From Tolypeutes matacus (lineage: Eukaryota; Chordata; Mammalia; Cingulata; Chlamyphoridae): 64,000 nucleotides of DNA. Shown one piece after another: positions 1-10,647 of this stretch. The notes under the pieces are model-generated. The model had not been told where the DNA came from. It saw nothing but the letters and a program-made list of their open reading frames with translations, and did not search any database. The DNA is taken from contig JAKSZT010053928.1 in the NCBI GenBank assembly GCA_026826555.1, positions 42,222,740-42,286,739 of the forward strand. Direction: 5' to 3'. The translations under genes were made by a program, and so were the position numbers. Position 1 is the first letter of the stretch. Every line of letters starts with the position of its first letter.

Positions 1-164
1 CAAGGGGGGTCAATGATACCCCTAGGGTCCAAGTGGATCCTTCCTGCCTACTTGTGTTTATCAATGAATTTCCCCACAGGGTTCTATATGCAGGTCCTGA
101 AGCAGCTTTTAGCTATTAAACTAAATTAAAAAGAATTTATTTTTCAATTGTTGAGGTGACCTCA
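1..164. other. AT-rich intronic sequence, nothing recognised
   Basis: No open frame or recognisable repeat is visible. The stretch ends at a poly(T) run that starts the CpG-rich insert. Confidence 0.5.
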
Positions 165-1015
165 CTTTTTTTTTTTTTTTTTAGCCAAATGCAGGACCCA
201 AAATAATTCCTCTTCTAGACCTACCCCCTTACGGAAGGGACCCTAGCTGGGCCCGTGGAAATTAATCAAGCACGTCCCACTTTCCGGACTGCCCAGGTTA
301 GCTGAAACTCTGATGTTAGTCAGTGAAGATTGCTAAAGACGGCGGATTCTGCCCCTTCTGGCGCCGAGCTCCAGCGTCACCGGGCTGCTCAGTAAATCAG
401 TTTGAGTGCAGATTCGCGTCTGCTCTCAGCCTGGTGCTGCTTCAGTTCGGCTTATCTGCTCCCCAAAGCTATGGGGCGGTGCAGGCAGCCAGATCGATGT
501 CTAAAAATATAAAATACCCTTCCCTGTCTTCCAACCGAACCCTCCCTTCTTTGGGAAGTGTCCCTTCCTCCTGGCTCCGCAGCGGCCCGGGTCTTATCCC
601 TGGGTGGCTAGGGAGATCAGCTCCGTTCCCCGACCAAAATCCCCTCTCCGGTTCACCGGGTGCTGACTAGCTTTTTGCTCTGCTCACACAAGGTCCAAGG
701 GGCGCCAGGCAGCCAGCTCCCCAGAAAATAAAACTTTTTCGCCCCCGCCCGCGGCTCCAAATGGCCGTTTTATTTTTTATTTCCGTAACCGCGGGGCTCA
801 GCCGCCTGTGCCAACCTCCACCGGCAGCCTCAAAACTCACGAATCTCCACCGTTCGGTCCACGCCGCCGATCTGCGCAGATAGATGTCCCAAGCCTCTCA
901 CTCCACGCGTGCACAGCACAGACCCCCGGGCAGGACCCCGTCCCCAATCCGCCTTGCTCTGGGAGCTTGCAGTGTGCGCCCTCCTATACCAACGCCATCT
1001 TGCCCCCCCTCCTCA
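165..1015 (-). repeat. CpG-rich A-tailed insert, possible L1 5' UTR or LTR-like fragment
   Basis: This block is far richer in G, C and CpG than anything around it, with roughly 40 CpG sites in about 850 bp. Read on the minus strand it opens near 1005 with GGCAAGATGGCG, which resembles the start of mammalian L1 5' UTRs. It closes in an A tail, seen as poly(T) at 165-182. A motif with GCAGGCAGCCAG (around 479-492) recurs in varied form around 703-717. The two open frames inside (323-670 and 808-1053, plus strand) have low-complexity, proline- and serine-rich translations without a recognisable domain, so I do not call them genes. It could also be a piece of an LTR or a retrocopy of a GC-rich UTR. 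No clear target duplication was found. Confidence 0.45.
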
Positions 1016-1030
1016 ACAGTATAATCCTCA

Positions 1031-3188
1031 TTATGCTTTTACATAAAGTTTGATACAGGTTATTCATTTCTCCTATAGGCCTCTCTAATTGCAAACTTAA
1101 GGACCCAGCCTGTGTCCACTTTATAGATTCACCATCTTGAGTAAGTGGCTCCGTGTTCACCTTCAGATAGGAAAGGGAGGGCTTGGAGGATGGCCCCTGA
1201 TGATTTAAGGTCTTGCCTAGAACTGGCTTGCATTACTTCTGCCCACATCCCATTGGCCAGATCTCAGTCAAATGGCCCAAATATACTACAGACAAAGGTC
1301 TTCTGGTGTGCCATGGAAAAGGACAAATGGGATGAACATATAGCTTTGTGTCTAATATAGATGTGCAGTGAAAACCAATTTGCTTTTTGCTGTCTTGCAA
1401 CTGCAGGGTAGCATTCAACTTTCTCTGTGCTACTAGGCAAATTACTACTCATCCATCTGCTTTCCAGATCCCCAAATCTGCTGATCTCTTTTTGCAGCTG
1501 TCATATCCTTCCTCATTATATTTGTCTTTGTAAGTTTATACCTTTTTTATTCCTTCACTATCATTTAAGTGCAGTTCCAGAAGGTACTGGAAAGAAAAGA
1601 TTGTGTTCATTTCATCATGTTTAACTAGGAACCTGAAAATGTATTTTACTCAAAGTTAAAATTTATTCTAAAATCCCATAAAATCCAATCTATACATGAA
1701 TATATTCCTAGAGAGTTAAATCTACACTACACATGAAAAAGAAATTAAAAATATGAAAATATTTCCATTTTTATCAATCTTGTTCTAAATTTTGTCATAA
1801 TTATTCATAGAATTTACTATTTCAAAAATTTCCTTTGCTGTTAAAAAGTCTGTTTTTATAGAAGTGAGAATGCAAATAAGAAAACACTTTATACTCTCTT
1901 AATAAAACTCTGGGTCATTCAAAAGCTTGGATAGTCCAATTATTTTACAAAAACACTCCTATCCATAATTTGGCTTACCTAAATTATAGCATAATAACAA
2001 GTGAACAGTTGCCTCTAGAGTTTACAGATTCTAACTTAGAGAATGATTGCAACATCATGACATGAAAATATCACCAAGGGATAAAATGTGAATGGAGAAA
2101 TGAAGATAAATGAACCAGAACTGATATGAGTTTAAAGAGAATAGATTTGGGAAATCAGATGGGATGCATGCTATTTCATTTAATGATTTTGACTCCAAAC
2201 TGGTAGAATTTTCTGCCACCAGATGAACTAATGGGGCCATCTAAAAAAAAAAAAGATAAGCATGATATATGAGTACACACAGAGATTTATGTGAAATTCC
2301 TGCCTGTTAGAAAATTAGACCAAGAAGTGAGAATAGGTGTCCACTGAAATACAGGCATCAGCAAGTAAAGATATTTGAATAAGCAGAGTTTTAAAAGTGT
2401 TGTCTGGAAGATGGTATTGAAAATGTAAGAAGTAATTTAAAATTACTAATAAAAAATGTAAGGGATTGCTGATGTATTTTCACTCAGTTTCCCCTTTCTG
2501 AATAATACATTTCCATAGTTTTATCAAAATATTTTTATCTTTGTAAATTCAAATCATATTCATATATTCATATGTAACATAAGACAGAAAATTTTAAAAG
2601 CCAACATCTCTTGTGTGACCAAAATGATGTTTACCTCAAGTTAGTATTTACAACTGATGGAGACCACTACTTGAGACACGTAACTTATTTCTTTCTAATT
2701 CTTGGAAAAATAAAACTGAGCTATTAAAATGCCTCTTAATTTCTTATTTTTATTTAAACCATTCAAACCTTTAGTTAGGTAAAAAAAAAAAAAAAATGGA
2801 AATCATGCAGTTCAAATAAAGGAGCAGTAGAAAATTTGATTTTAAAAATGTTGTCAGTTGCTCCTGTGGAATAGAAAAATTGCTCTATAGATATAGAGAT
2901 AAGCACACACAGAAACACTCAGATATTAAATTCTCGAAAAGGAACATCCTTGAGAGTGATGTTATATCAAAATGGAATGTCTTTAGTACTGTGATCATTT
3001 GCTGTTCCTAGGAAATATTATTCAACAGAGATTTAAAATGCAGTACAAGTCTCAGAATAAAACCGATTTTTATCTTCTCCAAAAATTTTAGATAGAATAC
3101 TAAGAGTAATATGTAGGTAAAAAATTGGGTGTCTGTATGTAAAAGGTAAGAGAGAGGAGAAATACCAGCAATGCTTTGAAGGTTTGGG
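1031..3188. other. AT-rich intron, no gene seen
   Basis: The sequence is AT-rich with short A runs (for example 2780-2796). Short open frames here translate to non-conserved residues. Nothing in this stretch was recognised as a specific repeat. Confidence 0.5.
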
Positions 3189-3262
3189 TCACTACCCTCA
3201 TTTTATAGACAAAGAAACTGAGGCCCAGAGAAGTTAAGTGAGCTTCTAACAGTGCACAACAA
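3189..3262 (-). repeat. MIR SINE fragment
   Basis: The core CATTTTATAGACAAAGAAAC followed by TGAGGCCCAGAG and AAGTTAAGTGA is the reverse complement of the conserved MIR core region. This is an ancient tRNA-derived SINE shared by mammals. Confidence 0.8.
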
Positions 3263-3529
3263 AAGTATACAATGACCAAGACCTTTTAGACCAAAACTAA
3301 GTTTACAGTTTGTCTACGTGAGAGCACTGTATGTTATAGGCTGAAATTTATAAAAGATCCCAAAGTGGTAATGCAAAGAAAAAGTCTGTCCTGACTTCTA
3401 TGTTTAGAGAGCAACAATAGTTGCCTAATTCAGAATCTTCCCCACACCTTCCTCCTCCTCAAAAATATATATCAACCAAGAGAGCAAATAAAACCATTGC
3501 CCTTGCCTTCACCATTACTAGAGACAGAG

Positions 3530-3554
3530 AACACACACACACACACACACACAC
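3530..3554. repeat. (AC)n microsatellite
   Basis: An uninterrupted AC dinucleotide run of about 12 units. Confidence 0.95.
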
Positions 3555-3661
3555 CCTTCAAATTATATATAAGTAGCCAAAGAAAATTCTAACAGAGTTT
3601 GCACTGGCCACTTACAGATGCTACACCGTGGATGTGGAAAGTATGGGAGGGGAATTTTAAA

Positions 3662-4225
3662 ACAGAGAGTATCTACAACTGCAAGCAAGACAGTCCCACC
3701 CATCTGCCCTATGGGATCTAAGCCCCCTCTTCATCGGAAGTAAAGTGGGCATCTACATCCCCAAATCCTCAAGACTGAGGAATGAACATACATAAGGGGG
3801 GAATGCAATTATAGACTAAAGTAGACTTATTATTAGTCTAGCAATGGAAGAACTGGTAACACTGATATAAAAGCAGTGGCCACTAGAAGTTCTGAGGGGA
3901 GGAAAAGGAAGAATAGGTGTAATATGAGGCATTTTGGGGACATTGGAATTGTCCTGCATGACATTGCAATGATGGATACAGGCCATTACACATTTTGTCA
4001 AAACCTACAAAATTGAGAAGTGCAAAGTATAAACCATAATATAAACTACAGACCATGATTAGTAGCAATGTTTCAATATGTTCAACAACTGTAACAAATG
4101 CACCAACTAATGAAAGATGTTAATGGAGAAAAGTGTGCGAGGTATAGGGGTATCTCCTATACTTTCAATGTAACATTTATGTAATCTAAAGCTCCTTTAA
4201 AAATAAAGAAAATTTTTCAAAAAGA
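3662..4225 (+). repeat. Xenarthran interspersed repeat R1, 5'-truncated copy with the L1 3'-UTR module
   Basis: From AGAGAGTATCTACAACTGCA onward this matches the copy at 8270-9052 almost end to end, including TGGAAGAACT, TGATGGATACAG and the terminal GTAATCTAAAG. The last 200 bp (about 4020-4215) is the module also found in the L1 3' UTRs at 10.3, 19.6-20.3, 30.2-30.6 and 61.0 kb. It ends in an A-rich tail, so it is best seen as the 3' end of a non-LTR element. Confidence 0.6.
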
Positions 4226-4239
4226 AGAGACTACATTAA

Positions 4240-5805
4240 AAAAAGAGTACAGTGGAGTTAGATTTAGATGAAGCACAGACAAAATCACTACCAAAAGGAG
4301 AAAGTTCACCAATAACTGAAAAACAGAGACTATAGATCAGAACTTGGTAGAGAAGGGCCTCGAGGACCCAAAGTGGCTGTCCTGAAGAAGCACTCTTTTG
4401 GGGATAAATATATAGAGCAGCGGTTCTTAACAAGGGGTCCGTGAGCTTCAACTGAAATTCAAAAAACATTCTCATGGGGACGTGTTGGTGCGGGTGTGAT
4501 ATATTGATTAAATAATACACAGTATAGTGTGGACTTAGTAAGGGGTCTGTGGTTTTCACCTGACTGACAAAGGGGTCCGTGGAACAAAAAAGGTTAAGAA
4601 CCCCGATAGAGAGAGAGTGGCTGACAGCCCATGGAGATGAGGTAGCAAATGATAAGAAGGAACTAGAGGGGGAAATGAAAAACCCTGCAGGAACAAAGGA
4701 GAAACGAGACATATCAACCTTTCCCCAGAATAGCGACCCACTACCATCCATAAATAAAACTACACCAAAGAGGACAGAACAAACAGAGTGTTTTAGAAAT
4801 AGGAATTCTGTTCTTGAAAGGAATAAGAACAGAAAATAAAGAAGATCACATCACGCACAATTAGTGAAAAATCAGAAAATGTAAAAATATTTTCTGCTGA
4901 TAAAAAGTCTCCCCGAAAACACCCAATCACAAAACTGAAAAAAAAACTGTAACAATCCAAACTGCAGCAAATACTCTCAAATAAACATAACCATTTGGGG
5001 ATATGGGGAAAAAAACACCTTGAATCAAAAATACAAATTAAAGAACAGAAATGGGCAAAAAAAAAATCTGGATGAAACTAAATGTAAATCAAATGAACTC
5101 AGGAAGAAAATAGAAGTAAAAAAGAAATCATATTGGAAATAAATACTGATTTACAAGATGCTCAAGAAATAACAGGTTAATATGAAAATCTAACTAATGC
5201 ATTGAAGGAAAGGAGAGGAAAACAAAAAGAAATAAGAGGAGATAAAGAAATACAATGGGTCACTGAAAGCAGATGAAATGGCAAACAGGTTGTGAGTTCC
5301 AACCTATATAAAACAGACATCCTTGAAAAAGAAAATTAAAAAAACTCTGGAAAAACTAATGTTTAATACTATGCTCCCACCCTCCAAACTTCCAAGACTA
5401 AAAGAAGCTTTGGCAAAAAGACTGGAGTTGAGCATTTCATATAATATGGAGTTAAGACTAAAATGAGAGCGTGTTCATGAGCAGAAGAATTACAGAGTAA
5501 AAGTAATTCTTCTAAAACAGAGAAAGGAGATATAACAGAAAGTAGAAAAAGATTATAGGTAAGAGGTGAGTGCCATTTGAAACTGTCATAATAAACGATA
5601 ATAATTTAGGTTAGAAAAGAGAATGAATTAAGGGCACTATTAAAGAAGTGTTAATACAAAGATAGCCCCTAAAATAAAAACACAAGCATTCCTAAATGCC
5701 AAAAACAAAATATTAAAAAGCAAAGAGTACACAGCAAATAAAGAAAAACAGTAAATATTCATTATAGACACTATAATTAGTCCTTAAGATACGATAGGAT
5801 TGAAA
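4240..5805 (+). repeat. Degenerate A-rich tract, possibly the 5' half of an ancient L1
   Basis: Apart from the hAT MITE at 4418-4605, this is A-rich plus-strand sequence lying directly before recognisable L1 ORF2 remnants. It could be the decayed 5' UTR and ORF1 of the same element, but no ORF1 motif can be read. Confidence 0.3.
4418..4605 (+). mobile_element. Non-autonomous hAT-type MITE (MER20/MER5-like)
   Basis: The element starts CAGCGGTTCTTAAC and ends GTTAAGAACCCCG, which form imperfect terminal inverted repeats. The subterminal motif AAGGGGTCCGTG occurs near both ends. The flanks ATATAGAG (4410-4417) and ATAGAGAG (4606-4613) agree at 7 of 8 positions, fitting the 8-bp target duplication of hAT transposons. 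There is no transposase; mobilisation would have been by a Charlie-type enzyme. The exact family name is uncertain. Confidence 0.75.
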
Positions 5806-6250
5806 CAAAACTTAGGTCATATCAACAGAAGTGAATAAGCTTAATTCACTTCTTAAAAGTAATAAAAGTTCACACTGACTCATAAAGCAAAACTCAACTT
5901 CATGCTGATGCTGAATATAAGAAACACATCTAAAATGCAATGATTCACAAAGGCTAAAAATAAAGGGCTGGAAAAGATTTATCAGATAAATGGAAACCAT
6001 AAGAAAGAGGTGTTACAAATCCTAATATTGGAAAAAGTAGAATTCAAGCCAAAAGCACTAGAAGAGACAATAGCTGGCACTTTATAGTACAGCATCCTCA
6101 AATCTCTCTCTGACTTTATCACAAGATGTAAATTAATAGATGACATAGCTATATAGAGATGATATAGATATAGATACATATATATATATATGTAAACATC
6201 GCATACATATGTTTAAACAGATATGCATTGTGTGTGGATATTTGTATGCA
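5806..6250 (+). repeat. Ancient L1 (L1M-type), ORF2 endonuclease region, decayed
   Basis: The sequence around 5910-6060 (GAAACACATCTAAAATGCAA and GTAGAATTCAAGCCAAAAGC) matches the L1 ORF2 endonuclease-coding region at nucleotide level. The frame is riddled with stops and shifts. The element is interrupted at 6253 by an MLT1 LTR and continues at 6706. Confidence 0.6.
6160..6196. repeat. (TA)n-rich simple repeat
   Basis: GATATAGATATAGATACATA followed by a run of TA units. Confidence 0.85.
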
Positions 6251-6252
6251 TA

Positions 6253-6705
6253 TATTGTGGTCAGCAGAGTAATGGCATCCAAAGATGACCACGTTCTAAG
6301 CCTCAGAAACTGCAAATGTGTGATCTTACATGGATGGGAAGATTATCCTGGATTATCCACACAGGCCTGATGTAATGATGTTTATTTATAAGTGAAAGAG
6401 GGAAGCAGAAGAGTGAAGGTCAAAATAAGGAAGAGATTTGAAGATGCTATGCTGATGGCTTTGAAGATGAAGGAAGGGGTGATAAGCCAAGAAATACAGG
6501 CAGTCTGTAGAATCTGGAAAAGGCAAAGAAACAGATTCTCCTCTAGAGTCTCCAGAAGGAACACAGTCTTGCCGAACCTTTATTTTATCCCAGTGAGAAC
6601 CATTTTGGATTTCTGACCTCCAAATTACAATATAACAAAGTTGTGTTGTTTCAAGTTATTATTTGTGGTAATTTGTCACAGTGGCAATATAAAACTAATA
6701 AATAC
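6253..6705 (+). repeat. MLT1-type LTR (ERVL-MaLR), solo
   Basis: Hallmarks of MLT1 LTRs occur in order: GATGACCACGTTCTAAGCCT near the start, GATTATCC and CAGGCCTGATGTAATGATG, the GAAGATGCTATGCTGATGGC core, TGAGAACCATTTTGGATTTC, and an end resembling ACAGTGGCAATATAAAACTA. Such LTRs are relics of an old retrovirus-like family and carry no coding capacity. It splits the older L1. Confidence 0.7.
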
Positions 6706-8183
6706 CCCAATCTTAAAATTATCATCTTACTTAATGGGGAAAAATCCTAGAGGCATTCCTACTGAGGTTAGGAAATAAATGAAAGGATGCTGCCTATCTT
6801 CACTTCTATTTTAATATTTTTCTAGAGCCAATGCATTAGACTAGAGAAAATAATTAGCAGTATTAGAATTATATAGAAGTGGTAAAACTATCTCTATATG
6901 CTGGTAACATTATAGTAAGTTCAGCAAGCTACCATGATGTAAAATTAACATGCAAAAATTATTATCATTTTTCTATTAACTAGCTAGGGTATATAATGAA
7001 TGGTAAACACCATTTACATATAAAATATAAAATAATAACACAAGCAGTCTTCAAGGTCTATATAAAGAAAATGATAAAACACTCTCAAAAGTCACAAAAA
7101 TAGACTTAAAAGAAATGAAAAGCTGACCCTTGATTTTGGTTAGAAATTCTCAACATCATCAAGACTTCACTTCTATGTGAATTTATAAATTTAAGGTCAT
7201 GACAAGAAAAATTCCAATGAGCATTTTTAGGGAAGCTAGACCAGTTGATCCTATATTTCCTAAGTTAAAAAGTTACATAAAAAGTTAGGAAAACAGAAAA
7301 GGAAGAGCTATGAGAAGGGACTACTCCATTAGATATTAAAATACACTATCAAAGCCTCTATAATTAAAATAGTGTAGAATACCCAGGCAGGCAAATGGAA
7401 TAGAACGGAAGTCCTGTAAGAATCCCATTTATAAAATGAAATCAAATACATGATAAAGATGTTTTCTCAGTCACAGAAGCAAAGACAGAGGGTCTTTTTA
7501 TTAGTGGTAATGGGACACTGGGAAGATTTTGGAACAAGATATAATTAGGTCCATTTTTCACACCATACTCTAGGTTACAGAACAAATTGTTCAAAGATTC
7601 CAATGTAAAAAAATAAAATTAAGAAAACAGTAGGGAAAATCATGGGTGAATTTGAGCTGGTTGTGGGGAAAGGATTTCTAACCATAACTAAAACTCCAAA
7701 TGCAATAAAGGAAAAGATTGATAAATTTGCCTACATAAAAATAAAACAAACATATAAACAAAAAACCTTTGCATGGCAATAATCACCATAAGACAAGTTA
7801 AATCACAAATAATAAATGGAGAGAAAATATATACAATATGTATCACAGATACATGACTAACATCCTTAACATAAAAAGATTTGAAAATGAGGACAAAGTT
7901 TCCTATAGAAGTATAGGCATACAACATGAACAGATAGTATATAAAAAGAGCTATCAGTAAGGCTCCTAAATATAGGAAAATGTTCAAATTCACTCACAGA
8001 GAAATGCAAATTGAAACTATACAATGATGGCATTTCCTACCTATCAAATTGGCAAAATTCAAAAGCTTGACAATACACTCTCTTTGCAAGGCTGCTGGTG
8101 GGAATGCAAGATGGTACAACTTCCACGAAGGGGAATTTGTCAACATGTAACAAATTTTGTATGCATTTATCCTTTTTACCCAG
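6706..8183 (+). repeat. Ancient L1 (L1M-type), ORF2 reverse transcriptase to C-terminal region, decayed
   Basis: ATGGGGAAAAATCCTAGAGG (6735 on) corresponds to the L1 stretch after the RT active site. AATTCCAATGAGCATTTTTAG (7212 on) and CAAAGCCTCTATAATTAAAAT (7351 on) are typical of the RT C-terminal region. AATTGGCAAAATTCAAAAGC and GCTGGTGGGAATGCAAGATG (8048-8113) are L1 sequence near the end of ORF2. There is no usable open frame. It is interrupted at 8184 and resumes at 9576. Confidence 0.75.
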
Positions 8184-9575
8184 TGTGGCACTTTGAGATT
8201 ATTTATGAATTACAAAAAGATTGTTTGTAAACTGGTCTGTTCCTCTGGGCTTGATACCCTTTGATTGTATTAGATTCAGCTGGGATGCCACTCATAGTTA
8301 GTACTAGACTTGATAGGTGTATGTCCAAGAGACTTAAATCTTTGGGCTGTCCATGTACCACTTGGGCCCTGAATCTCAACAGAGTTGCAACACCTACTCT
8401 CCAGTTCATTGGACTCACTCAGGACAAATAATAAGGAGATGATGATGGACAACGCCCAACCCAAGGAACAGAGAGAGTCTGCAACTGCAAGCAAGATAGT
8501 CCCATCCATCTGCCCCATGGGATCTAAGCCTCCACTCAATCAGTGGCAGAGTGGGCATCACCATCCCAGAATCCTCAGGATTGGGGAATGAATGATGGAC
8601 TACAGTAGACTTACTGTTATTCTACTATAGATTTATTGTGATTCTAGCAATGGAAGAACTTTTATCATCGATGTAGAAGCAGTGGTAACTGGAGGTTCTG
8701 AGTGGAGGGAGAGGGAAAAACAGGTGTAATGTGGGGGCATTTTCAGGACACTAGAATTGTCCTGAATGACCTTGAAATGATGGATACAGACCATTATATA
8801 TTTTGTCACAACTTACAAAATTGTGCTGAACAGAGTGTAAACTATAATATAAACTATAATCCACACTTAGTGGCAATGCTCCAATATGTGTTCATCAATT
8901 GTCACAAAGGTACCACACTAATAAAGGATGCTGTTAATGTGGGAAAGTGTGGGAGGGGTAGGGAGTGGGGCATATGGAAATCCCCTATATTTTTTATGTA
9001 ACATTCATGTAATCTAAAGTATTTTAAAAACTCAAACAAACAAACAAAAAAAAGATTAGGACTTTGATTCAACCACATCATTAGGGCAATCAGTTTGAGT
9101 TTCCACCCCCTTTGTGGGCTATATAAAATGGACAATCAAGGAGACACACAGAAGTAGATACACAGACAAATACAGAAGGAAGAGAGACAGCTCCATAGAC
9201 ATAGACACTGCAGAGGTTCTGGGAAGAGAGATGAGCCATTCGCTTAATAGTTTAGCTACAGCTGACCTTGTGAACAGAACAGAGCAGCTGAGCCCGGAAA
9301 GAAACTAGCCCCAGGAAGAAAGATGAGCCTTATGCCAGCCTACAGTGGAGATCGGAAAAAGCTGAACCCTTGGAGCCTTAAGAGGGAAGAGGAAGGCTGA
9401 AGCCCCACGAACATCACCCGTTATCTTGCTTCAACACATGGCAACAGAGTTTGGTAAGGAAGTTGGACTCTTTAGCGCCTTGTAACTGTAAGCTTTTACC
9501 CCAAATAAATACCCTTTATAAAAGCCAACAGATTTCTGGTACTTTGCATCAGTACTCCTTTGGCTGACTAATACA
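8184..9575 (+). mobile_element. LTR (ERVL/MaLR-like), solo, itself interrupted, with 5-bp target duplication
   Basis: The element opens TGTGGCACTTTGAGATTATT and closes GGCTGACTAATACA, the TG...CA ends of an LTR. CCCAG flanks it directly at 8179-8183 and 9576-9580, and removing the element restores continuous L1 sequence. LTR sequence is visible at about 8184-8270 and 9053-9575. The 3' part has TATATAAAATGGACAATCAA as a TATA-like box and AATAAATACCC as a polyadenylation-like signal. The middle is a nested xenarthran repeat. There are no internal retroviral genes, so this is a solo LTR. Confidence 0.75.
8270..9052 (+). repeat. Xenarthran interspersed repeat R1, nested in the LTR
   Basis: The copy matches 3662-4225 and, in reverse complement, 62575-63300. 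Shared words include AGAGACTTAAATCTTTGG, TGCAACTGCAAGCAAGATAG, TGGAATGAATGA-like segments and TGATGGATACAGACCATTAT. It ends in an A-rich (CAAA)n tail at about 9031-9052, as expected for target-primed insertion. The 5' edge is approximate. The open frame at 8702-9001 crosses repeat DNA and is not a gene. Confidence 0.65.
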
Positions 9576-10140
9576 CCCAGCAATCCAACTTCTAGGAAAA
9601 ATTCAAAAGCTTTTACTCTGAAGATACACCTCCAACAATACCAAAACACATATGCCGAGGGTTAATAATTGGAAAATAACCTGTAATCACAAAATATTGG
9701 AAACCACGTAAATGTCCAAGCATAGAAGCCTGGCTGAATCAACCATGGTGCACACACATAATGAATTATATGAGACAATAAACAAGAAAGAGGAAGATCT
9801 CAAATAACTAATATAGAGTGATTACCAGGAAATACCTTAAGTAAAAAGTGCCGAAGAGATTACATAGTATGCTATCTTTTGTGTAGGAAATAAGGGGAAA
9901 TATGAAAAGATAAAGGAAAATAGGGAGAATAAACCGGAAAACAAGGAAGTTGGTTATCTACAAAGGGTAGAGGGAAAGGGGTGAAGGTACACTGGAGAAT
10001 GTGGCACTTCTCTAAGTATAACTTTAGCATATTTTTTTACTTTAAGATACTCGTTAATGTTCAATATATTTACAAAATAAAATTAAATGAATATGGATGA
10101 GAAGAGCGAAATAAAATCTAAACCTGAAAATAAACTGAAA
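9576..10140 (+). repeat. Ancient L1 (L1M-type), 3' end
   Basis: AGCAATCCAACTTCTAGGAAA continues directly from the L1 sequence left of the LTR. Further words such as ATTGGAAACCACGTAAATGTCC and GACAATAAACAAGAAAGAGG are usual in the region after ORF2. The element ends near 10138 in a poly(A) of about 16. Confidence 0.7.
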
Positions 10141-10500
10141 AAAAAAAAAAAAAGACGGTGATGGTAGTACAATGTTGTGAATGTAACTAATGGCATTGGA
10201 TTATATATTTGAATGTGGTTAAAGGGGGAAATTTTAGGTTGTACATATGTTACTAGAATAAAAATTTAAAACAAAACAAACAACCATAAGACTGCACAAC
10301 ACAAACAGGGAAACATAATGTAAACCGTGGATTATAGTTAATAGTACAATTATAGTAATATTCTTTCATCAATTATAACAAATGTACCATACTAACGCAA
10401 GGTATTAATGGTGAGGCGAGATGTATGGGAACTCTGTTTTTCTTCTGCATGATTTTTCTGTAAACCTACAAATTCTCTAATTTAAAAATGTAGTTGAGGG
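10141..10500 (+). repeat. L1 3' UTR fragment (xenarthran type)
   Basis: GGTGATGGTAGTACAATGTTG followed by TTGGATTATATATTTGAATG, GGTTGTACATATGTTACTAG and ATGTAAACCGTGGATTATAG parallels 60866-61120, the 3' UTR of the split L1. It ends with TGTAAACCTACAAATTCTCT. A 60-70 bp imperfect repeat of the left flank (about 10073-10140) reappears at 10562-10647. Confidence 0.65.
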
Positions 10501-10647
10501 ATGGTATAAATGTGTGATATGAATAACAATCATTATCGCTCACTGAAAACTCTTCTTGAATATTTTCCCTAAATAAAATGTAATAATAAAATTAAACATC
10601 TAGATGAGAAGGGGAAAATAAAATCTAAAACTGAAAGTAAACTGAAG

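Noticed and set aside
323..1053. Two plus-strand open frames (115 and 81 codons) in the CpG-rich block as possible genes
   Set aside because: Translations are low-complexity and lack any domain, signal peptide or splice context; the block looks like an A-tailed insert on the other strand.
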